DNA of 55,994 nt, taken from Fibrobacter succinogenes. Lineage in GTDB: Bacteria > Fibrobacterota > Fibrobacteria > Fibrobacterales > Fibrobacteraceae. Shown in pieces: positions 51,158 through 55,994 of this stretch. The notes under the pieces were generated by a model. The model saw only the letters and a list, made by a program, of their open reading frames with translations. It did not search any database and was not told the origin of the DNA. The stretch lies in NCBI GenBank assembly GCA_902799745.1, contig CADCBQ010000021.1:1-55994 (forward strand), given 5' to 3'. The position numbers and the translations under genes are program-made. Numbering within the stretch: the first letter of the stretch is position 1; each line of letters opens with the position of its first letter.

Positions 51158-52743
51158 CCACCATGGAAGAATCCAATTGAAGCCTCTTGAGGAGAACCAA
51201 TCTGGGTATCTTCGACGGCATCGTTCAAGTAATCCATCTTGCCCGTCTTTTCATAGGTGGCGTAATGGAGGGCAATAGCCGCAATAGCAAGGTCATCGTG
51301 AGATTCATTGTTTCCGTTGTAAGCCGAGCTAGACCAGCCATCGGCCTTCGTATTGTACACATAATTCTTTCCGCCATCATAGGTACCGGGACCAAGATTT
51401 TTTTCCTTGAGTTTCAGGTTCTTGGCAAAGTCGTACATCTTTTCGGCAACAATAAGACAGCTGTCAGCAAAAGCCTTGTCATAAGGGGCATAGTCTACGC
51501 TCAAAATGGCTAGACCGGCAGCAATCTGCCCCGAAATATTCGAGCCCAGTTCACTCAGACGGATATCACGTTCATGCGGACCGCCACGGCCCTTCAGCGT
51601 AGCGGGCAGTGCATCCTGGTTTTCGGGTCTACCCCACCAGCCGTGGTCGGCGCCAAAGTTACCCACCGAAACAGCCATGTTATCGATAACACCGTCGGCA
51701 AAGTTATAGGCACGCATAAAGAAGTCTGCCCCATGCTTGGCTTCGCGCAAAATGTCAGGAACACCGTCGGTATTCTGCGCTTCAGCTTGGTTATAGGCAT
51801 AATGGTCTTCGTCACGGTCTGGGTTAGAGGCCGCCATCACGGCGAGCACCATAAAGGCATAAGCTTGGGTCTGGGATTCCTTCAAGTGGTCACCGCAGTC
51901 ATACCAACCACCCTGCAAGGCTCCTTCCTTAGGCGTAAAACCAGTAACATCCATAGCAGTTTTACCATCAGACGCCATTCCGACAAACTTACCACCACCA
52001 TCCTTAGTATGGCTCGGCTTATGGAACCAGGATTCCGAATTACCCGAACGGTTGATACCGTAGAACTTCAGGGTCGCATCACGGACCATGGAGTAAACTT
52101 TATCGCTAATGATAAACGTCGAAGAATACTGGTTCAATACCTTGATACGATAACGTGTATTGACCTCAAGGCCTGCGGCCTGAGCCAAGTAACCTATACA
52201 AACAGCACCTGAAGGGCCTACAGTCTTTGTAGCATAACGTCCCTGATCAGCAGTCGCGGCATCCGTACCCGCCTTAATGACCCAACTGGAAGCAGTCGTC
52301 TTACCAGAATTGGCAAATGTTCCTCCCTGGAACACGACATTTCCTTCCAAATCCACCACAGAATACGATTCACCGCAGGTTCCATCAGACACATAGTAGA
52401 ATTGCTTTTCTGCATCGTCAGGCAAATAACCCGCCTGGTTCACACGGATACGACTAATACGAAGGTTCTGGGCATCGCGGAAAGCCTGGTTCAAAGAATC
52501 AGGAATATAGCCGTTGGGCTTAAAATCCTTAGGCACAGAGCCGACCGGAGGGACGGTATTATGTTTTTTGAGATTCGGGACATATTGGCTAAAGCTTTCT
52601 ACGGTACCACCGTTATCAGTAGCAGCAGTATCCCATGTCATCGGCCATATTGGGCGAACAAGGTCATATGGAGTCGGTTGTTCCTGTTCAACCGCATACA
52701 ACGAAACAGCAATACCCAATAAGTACCATAAAAAACGCGGCAT
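51073..52743 (-). CDS. GH9 endoglucanase, N-terminal fragment of the frameshifted copy
   Basis: This 556-residue frame starts at ATG 52743 with GGGAGG five bases upstream. It has a signal peptide (MPRFLWYLLGIAVSLYA), a CelD_N-like Ig domain (about 95-215, ISRIRVNQAGYLPDD) and the first part of the GH9 catalytic domain, including GGWYDCGDH (Asp282/Asp285) and EAKHGADFFMR. After about residue 530 (GFFHGGW) the frame turns into nonsense (AWSLARIRAGRTP) and stops at 51073, whereas frame -1 continues the family sequence. The product, as read, would lack the catalytic Glu and all binding modules. It is preceded by an AT-rich promoter region shared with the divergent lipoprotein gene. Confidence 0.85.
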   Translation of the reverse strand: MPRFLWYLLGIAVSLYAVEQEQPTPYDLVRPIWPMTWDTAATDNGGTVESFSQYVPNLKKHNTVPPVGSVPKDFKPNGYIPDSLNQAFRDAQNLRISRIRVNQAGYLPDDAEKQFYYVSDGTCGESYSVVDLEGNVVFQGGTFANSGKTTASSWVIKAGTDAATADQGRYATKTVGPSGAVCIGYLAQAAGLEVNTRYRIKVLNQYSSTFIISDKVYSMVRDATLKFYGINRSGNSESWFHKPSHTKDGGGKFVGMASDGKTAMDVTGFTPKEGALQGGWYDCGDHLKESQTQAYAFMVLAVMAASNPDRDEDHYAYNQAEAQNTDGVPDILREAKHGADFFMRAYNFADGVIDNMAVSVGNFGADHGWWGRPENQDALPATLKGRGGPHERDIRLSELGSNISGQIAAGLAILSVDYAPYDKAFADSCLIVAEKMYDFAKNLKLKEKNLGPGTYDGGKNYVYNTKADGWSSSAYNGNNESHDDLAIAAIALHYATYEKTGKMDYLNDAVEDTQIGSPQEASIGFFHGGWMAWSLARIRAGRTPILTLCTAFTRCS

Positions 52744-52858
52744 AAAGCCTCCCTTAAGTTCATATACTGTTCCCTCAAAATAGATTTTTTTTCTTCATAA
52801 AAATATTCTTTTTTTATAAAGAATACTATTTCTACCTTTTTTTTATATATTTCGCATT
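52744..52858. promoter_or_regulatory. AT-rich divergent promoter region of the GH9 gene and a lipoprotein gene
   Basis: These 115 bases lie between divergent starts and are very rich in A/T (runs of T at about 52785, 52810 and 52838). TATAAAGAATACTATT at about 52815-52830 resembles -10 boxes on either strand. I did not find a convincing sigma-54 site (GG-N10-GC) in it. It must serve both genes. Confidence 0.4.
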
Positions 52859-54037
52859 ATGAAAGCTTTTCGTAAAAAAACACAAACCCTTTCTTTAGGG
52901 TTACCTTTTGCTATGGCCTTAACAGCCATGGCCACATTTGCATTAAACGGATGCGGAAGCGATGATTCATCCAGTGCAAACAACGAAACTGGCTATGTGG
53001 TTAAATACAGCAGCGAAGCTTCTTCCGACATTCCAGAAACCTCCAGCGAATCGAAAGTTTCCGAAAACTCAAGTTCTAGCACAACGTCCGATACACCTAA
53101 GAGTTCTGCCAGCAAGATTCTGTTATCTTCTTCTGCAAAACAAGAAACTCAATCTTCTGAAGAACTTTTGAACGAACCCACTCAGAAGGTTTCTGGCACT
53201 TGTTACGCCAAGACTCCCATTATTGAAAAGGGCGGCGTTGCCACATGGGAATTCGCCCGTTCTTCGGGAGATATTTTTGACGGAATCATGGCGCCCTATG
53301 TTTGGACCTTTGCAGATATTGACAAGACCCTGCAAGGTAACGGCCTCAACTCCGTCAATCTCAAGTACGAAGACGCCGGAACCTATTACGCCAAGCTCTC
53401 TGTAGATGGTAACGAAATCACCTGCGACCCCCTGCAGGTTCAAGGTATTCCTATCAACATCAGTTCCTGCAAGCCGAACGCAGAAACCATCAAGGCGGGC
53501 GAAACCATTACCTGGACAGTCGAAGCCGAATCAGAGGCAAGTATCACCGGTTACGCTTGGACTTCCACTTTTGGCGAAGTTTCGGGCAACAGCACGACGG
53601 GTTCCATGACAGCTACTTCTGACATGCACAAGCAAAAGGTGACTGCGACCGTAGCCGTTTCAAACTCCGACAAAACGACACAGACCTATTTGTGCGAAGG
53701 CGCCACCGTTCTCGATCCGGAAACTGTAGACCTGGTACTTGGGCTCGGCAGTATCAACGACCAAGCCACTTACGGCGAAGAAGTCATTCCCACCCTGCCT
53801 GATTCAGTCTTTATTGCAGCTCAGACTCCTATGACAGTGCAAATCCCCACCGGGGCTCCATCCAACTGTACCATAGGTTGCAAACCTAAGATCAGTTCCG
53901 ATTATATGAACCTGCAAGTGACCTGGGAAGGAGAAGAACTTACAAGCTTCGCCTACTTTAGTCCGGCAGGATGTGCTCCTGGAAAGAAATATTCTGTTAC
54001 GACATCCCTTACCGCAATCTGCGTCGTAAACAAATAA
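52859..54037 (+). CDS. Ig-like lipoprotein, paralogue of the gene at 31472
   Basis: The 392-residue lipoprotein has a basic N-terminus (MKAFRKKTQTLSLG), lipobox LNGC (Cys at about 32), then a Ser/Glu/Thr-rich linker (about 35-105) with SSSS and TSSES units. Two Ig/PKD-like domains follow: GTCYAKTPIIEKGGVATWEF with YVWTFADI and CDPLQVQGIPINISSC, then one with TITWTVEAESEASITGYAW. The C-terminal part (about 290-392) has paired Cys (NCTIGCKPK, GCAPGKK). The match to the lipoprotein at 31472 is close through the first domain. No ribosome site is evident. Divergent from the broken GH9 gene, so a partner role in cellulose binding is a guess. Confidence 0.82.
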   Translation: MKAFRKKTQTLSLGLPFAMALTAMATFALNGCGSDDSSSANNETGYVVKYSSEASSDIPETSSESKVSENSSSSTTSDTPKSSASKILLSSSAKQETQSSEELLNEPTQKVSGTCYAKTPIIEKGGVATWEFARSSGDIFDGIMAPYVWTFADIDKTLQGNGLNSVNLKYEDAGTYYAKLSVDGNEITCDPLQVQGIPINISSCKPNAETIKAGETITWTVEAESEASITGYAWTSTFGEVSGNSTTGSMTATSDMHKQKVTATVAVSNSDKTTQTYLCEGATVLDPETVDLVLGLGSINDQATYGEEVIPTLPDSVFIAAQTPMTVQIPTGAPSNCTIGCKPKISSDYMNLQVTWEGEELTSFAYFSPAGCAPGKKYSVTTSLTAICVVNK

Positions 54038-54086
54038 CACCGTTCTAAAGCACATATCCGAACTAAACAAAACATTCTAAAACGAA

Positions 54087-54117
54087 AAGGTCTGCCCCTA
54101 CGGCAGGCCTTTTTTTA
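54087..54117 (+). terminator. Terminator after the lipoprotein gene
   Basis: AAGGTCTGCC (54087-54096) and GGCAGGCCTT (54102-54111) form a ten-pair stem, one G-U, with a CCTAC loop and a following T run. Confidence 0.9.
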
Positions 54118-54189
54118 TTGCACTTTTTTTTAGCAGGCTTCTTTTGCAGGCCTTTTTAATAGACATGACATAATCAATAGCTAGGACAT

Positions 54190-54220
54190 AAAAAAGAACC
54201 GGTGCCGTGAGGCATCGGTT
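54190..54220 (-). terminator. Terminator after the Ala-rich protein gene
   Basis: AACCGGTGCC and GGCATCGGTT pair (one mismatch on the minus strand) with a GTGA loop, followed on the minus strand by TCTTTTTTATG. It is 27 bases past the stop at 54247. Confidence 0.75.
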
Positions 54221-54246
54221 TCTTTAAGCTTATGTAAGAACTTCGA

Positions 54247-54909
54247 TTAGTCCTTGCCGGTGAAGATAATCACGAGCACGGAGGCAACGAAGGCGGCAGA
54301 CACGATCAGGAATTCCCACGGGTTTTCCATGATGGAGGTCTTGGCAGAACCAGCGGAGCTGTTTTCGAGAGCAGCCTGTTCTTCGGCCTTGGCCTTAGCT
54401 TCAGCTTCGGCAGCCTTCTTTTCTTCTTCGGCCTTGGCGAGGGCGGCAGAGTCTACCGGAGCTTCTTCAGCCTTAGCTTCGAGCACTTCGGTCTTGGCGG
54501 TGTCGGCAGCAGCGGCTTCAGCAACAGGAGCGGCAGCAGAATCAGCAGGAGCAGCAGCGGCAGCTTCTGCAGGAGCGGCTTCGGCAGCCTTTGCAGTATC
54601 AGCAGCGGGAGCAGCGGCCGGGGCGGCGGCAGCTTCAGCAGGAGCAGCTTCGGCCTTCGGGGCTTCGGCAGCGGGCTGTGCAGCAGGGGCAGCAGCGGCA
54701 GGGGCAGCGGCTTCAGCCTTCGGGGCTTCGGCGGCGGGCTGTGCAGCAGGGGCGGCAGCGGCCGGAGTGGCAGCTTCAGCCTTCGGAGCTTCGGCGGCAG
54801 GTGCGGCCTTAGCAGCCGGAGCAGCGGCCTTGGCATCCTTAGCAGCCGGGGCTGCAAAAACGACAGCAGAGGCAAGCATGGTTGCCAGCATAAGAGTCTT
54901 GAGTTTCAT
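54247..54909 (-). CDS. Ala/Pro/Glu repeat protein with signal peptide and C-terminal membrane helix
   Basis: The 220-residue protein has a signal peptide (MKLKTLMLATMLASAVVFA). Nearly the whole mature part is Ala, Pro, Glu and Lys. A 21-residue unit (AAEAPKAEAATPAAAAPAAQP) is present twice fully and a third time in part (about 38-90). Farther on is a charged helix (about 155-185, KAEEEKKAAEAEAKAKAEEQ), then SIMENPWEF and a membrane helix (about 198-216). The plan suggests a rod spanning the periplasm or protruding from the inner membrane, like TonB or wall-spanning stalk proteins, but no TonB domain is seen. GAGAGG sits six bases before the ATG. Confidence 0.75.
   Translation of the reverse strand: MKLKTLMLATMLASAVVFAAPAAKDAKAAAPAAKAAPAAEAPKAEAATPAAAAPAAQPAAEAPKAEAAAPAAAAPAAQPAAEAPKAEAAPAEAAAAPAAAPAADTAKAAEAAPAEAAAAAPADSAAAPVAEAAAADTAKTEVLEAKAEEAPVDSAALAKAEEEKKAAEAEAKAKAEEQAALENSSAGSAKTSIMENPWEFLIVSAAFVASVLVIIFTGKD
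54640..54798 (-). repeat. 63-base in-gene tandem repeat
   Basis: On the minus strand, 21-codon units of the Ala-rich protein repeat two and a half times with few substitutions. They span codons 38-90. Direct repeats of this kind change length easily by slippage or recombination. Confidence 0.7.
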
Positions 54910-55125
54910 ATTATTCCTCTCTGATTTAAACTTTTACGGTGTAAAAAATAGTACATATTTTGATAGCGCACCACCTTTTTTGAAAAAAAAGTTCAAATTG
55001 TCGCTATTTTCCGTCCATTCATCGGCATTTTGCGATATTCCTCACACCGCCGCGGGCTAAACCGCTCCATTCAGTCGAAAATTTTAGACCAAAGCCGCTA
55101 GAAATTTTAAATTACACACGTTAAT
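54910..55125. promoter_or_regulatory. Divergent promoter region between the Ala-rich protein and fumarase genes
   Basis: These 216 bases are AT-rich at both ends with a GC-rich middle (CCGCCGCGGGC at about 55049). No tRNA, small ORF or sure promoter pair is seen. It must hold the promoters of both divergent genes. Confidence 0.4.
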
Positions 55126-55172
55126 CAACCTCAAAGGGCGCTCAAGGCGCCCGACCTCAAACCTCAAACCTG
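55126..55172. repeat. Dispersed repeat in the fumarase leader
   Basis: AACCTCAAAG is followed by GGGCGCTCAAGGCGCCC (hairpin-forming) and then CGACCTCAAACCTCAAACCT. The arrangement matches 1236-1275. It ends nine bases before the fumarase ATG and takes the place where a ribosome site would be. Confidence 0.65.
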
Positions 55173-55181
55173 ACTACTACT

Positions 55182-55994
55182 ATGGCATTCAAATACGAAG
55201 CTACCGTGCAGCACGGTGAAGATACTACCGAATACGTAAACCTCGGCAAAGACGGCGTTACCGTCGCCGAATTCGAAGGCAAGAAGATCCTCAAGGTTTC
55301 CAAGGAAGCTTTGACCAAGATTGCCCAGGCTGCTTTCGAAGAAGTTGAATTCTGCCTGCGCCCGGCCCACACGGCCAAGGTCGCCAAGATTCTCCAGGAT
55401 CCGGAAGCTTCGGACAACGACAAGTTTGTCGCCCTCACCATGCTCAAGAACGCATGCGTTGCCGCTAAGGGCATTCTCCCCTTCTGCCAGGATACCGGCA
55501 CGGCAATCTGCGTTGCCCACAAGGGCCAGCAGGTCTGGACGGGTTTTGACGACGCCGAAGCCATTTCGGAAGGTGTCTACAACGCCTACACCACCAAGAA
55601 CCTTCGCTACAGCCAGATCGCTCCCTTGACCATGTACGAAGAAAAGAACACGGGTTGCAACCTTCCGGCTCAGATCGACATTCACGCCGAAGAAGGCGCC
55701 GAAATGAAGTTCTTGTTCGTCGCCAAGGGCGGTGGTTCAGCCAACAAGACTTACTACTGGCCCATGACCAAGGCGCTCCTCAACCCCAAGTCCTTGGAAA
55801 AGTTCCTCGCCGAAAAGGTGAAGACCTTGGGTACAGCCGCATGCCCTCCGTACCACCTCGCTATCGTGATTGGCGGTACCTCTGCCGAAATGAATACGCA
55901 CATGGTGAAGCTCGCTAGCTGCGGCTACCTCGACGATATTCCGACCAGCGGTTCCGAAGGCGGCCGTATTTTCCGCGACCTCGAAATGGAAGAA
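55182..55994 (+). CDS. fumA: Class I (iron-sulfur) fumarate hydratase, N-terminal half
   Basis: 271 codons are visible before the window ends. The enzyme interconverts fumarate and malate. FumA/B-family motifs are in order: [16 protein letters not shown] (iron-sulfur Cys), [72 protein letters not shown] (second iron-sulfur Cys) and [15 protein letters not shown]. The third ligand would lie beyond the edge; the full chain should be about 540 residues. The single-chain type fits an oxygen-sensitive anaerobe making succinate. The ATG at 55182 has no Shine-Dalgarno; a dispersed repeat forms its leader. Confidence 0.95.
   Translation, partial: MAFKYEATVQHGEDTTEYVNLGKDGVTVAEFEGKKILKVSKEALTKIAQAAFEEVEFCLRPAHTAKVAKILQDPEASDNDKFVALTMLKNACVAAKGILPFCQDTGTAICVAHKGQQVWTGFDDAEAISEGVYNAYTTKNLRYSQIAPLTMYEEKNTGCNLPAQIDIHAEEGAEMKFLFVAKGGGSANKTYYWPMTKALLNPKSLEKFLAEKVKTLGTAACPPYHLAIVIGGTSAEMNTHMVKLASCGYLDDIPTSGSEGGRIFRDLEMEE

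Larger units (their letters stand above)
46100..52743 (-). pseudogene. Reconstructed full GH9 gene, broken by a frameshift near 51154
   Basis: Joining the two frames at TGG-GAT (51156-51152) gives a protein of about 2214 residues with the complete CelD_N/GH9/FN3/CBM3-like/Ig/FlgD-like/basic-tail plan of the neighbouring gene. The break sits inside the conserved GFxxGGWM stretch, in the sequence TTGGATGGCC. Loss of four bases from an original TGGATGGATGG repeat would explain it. Whether it is a real mutation, an assembly error or a recoding site cannot be told from sequence. Confidence 0.6.

Noticed and set aside
51140..51170. Programmed -1 ribosomal frameshift in the GH9 gene
   Set aside because: No X-XXY-YYZ slippery heptamer or strong downstream hairpin is visible at TTGGATGGCC; a mutation or sequence error is simpler.
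49031..51190. A 719-codon open frame on the + strand opposite the GH9 catalytic region
   Set aside because: Same reason: a shadow of a minus-strand coding sequence, not a gene.
52744..52858. Sigma-54 promoter in front of the GH9 and lipoprotein genes
   Set aside because: No GG-N10-GC pattern with proper context was found in the AT-rich region, although an NtrC-like gene is nearby.
54640..54798. Tandem repeats considered as a CRISPR array
   Set aside because: Units are directly adjacent, in frame, coding for the same peptide, with no unique spacers and no cas genes.
54453..54875. A Pro/Leu-rich frame overlapping the Ala-rich gene on the same strand
   Set aside because: It is an out-of-frame reading of a low-complexity repeat; the Ala-rich frame has the signal peptide, ribosome site and membrane helix.

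Overview
The window looks like a piece of a Fibrobacter (Fibrobacterota) chromosome, close to F. succinogenes in style. Supporting signs are two giant multidomain family 9 cellulases with long C-terminal Ig-like arrays and a basic tail, many lipoproteins whose lipobox is followed by Ser-rich linkers, a one-chain class I fumarase, and dense minus-strand operons with overlapping start and stop codons. The species is inferred from protein style, not from a marker gene. No rRNA, tRNA, CRISPR array, insertion sequence or phage gene was found.

Layout. 1-450: C-terminal end of an acidic protein. 447-1160: YugP-type membrane zinc peptidase. 1195-6464 (-): TolC / HlyD / two ABC-2 permeases, an exporter operon with no ATPase gene. 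6554-12282 (-): DUF4956 membrane protein / HlyD-like adaptor / TolC-like protein / VTC-type polyphosphate polymerase / lamin-tail-domain lipoprotein. This is the most interesting locus: its gene content suggests that a polyphosphate-type polymerase is coupled to an envelope-spanning conduit. 12547-14691 (-): BatA and BatB von Willebrand proteins. 14762-16641 (-): acyltransferase and alpha/beta hydrolase. 16782-21680 (-): rfbB, rfbC, wzb, wza and manC for surface polysaccharide, without a Wzc kinase or glycosyltransferases. 21719-23111 (-): xseB, an oligopeptide-type ABC ATPase and a C_GCAxxG_C_C protein.

23149-30431 (+): six genes of unknown role: three tandem paralogous lipoproteins, two PEGA-like membrane proteins and a barrel-like envelope protein with a Lys-rich tail. 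The first five overlap or nearly touch. 30520-31248 (+): DedA. 31472-32791 (-): Ig-like lipoprotein.

32938-52743 (-): a long co-directional run that reads, in transcription order, GH9 cellulase (split by a frameshift), GH9 cellulase, 7TM histidine kinase, CheY-like regulator, NtrC-like regulator with Glu at the phospho-acceptor site, DnaB, MlaE and MlaF. The second cellulase and the kinase are one base apart, so cellulase expression and signalling may be linked. 52859-54037 (+): second Ig-like lipoprotein, a paralogue of the one at 31472. 54247-54909 (-): Ala/Pro/Glu repeat membrane protein. 55182-end (+): class I fumarase, cut by the window edge, which fits succinate fermentation.

A family of short dispersed intergenic repeats occurs at 1220, 16656, 31249 and 55126. 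One copy is read as the C-terminus of an ABC permease and another forms the leader of the fumarase gene.
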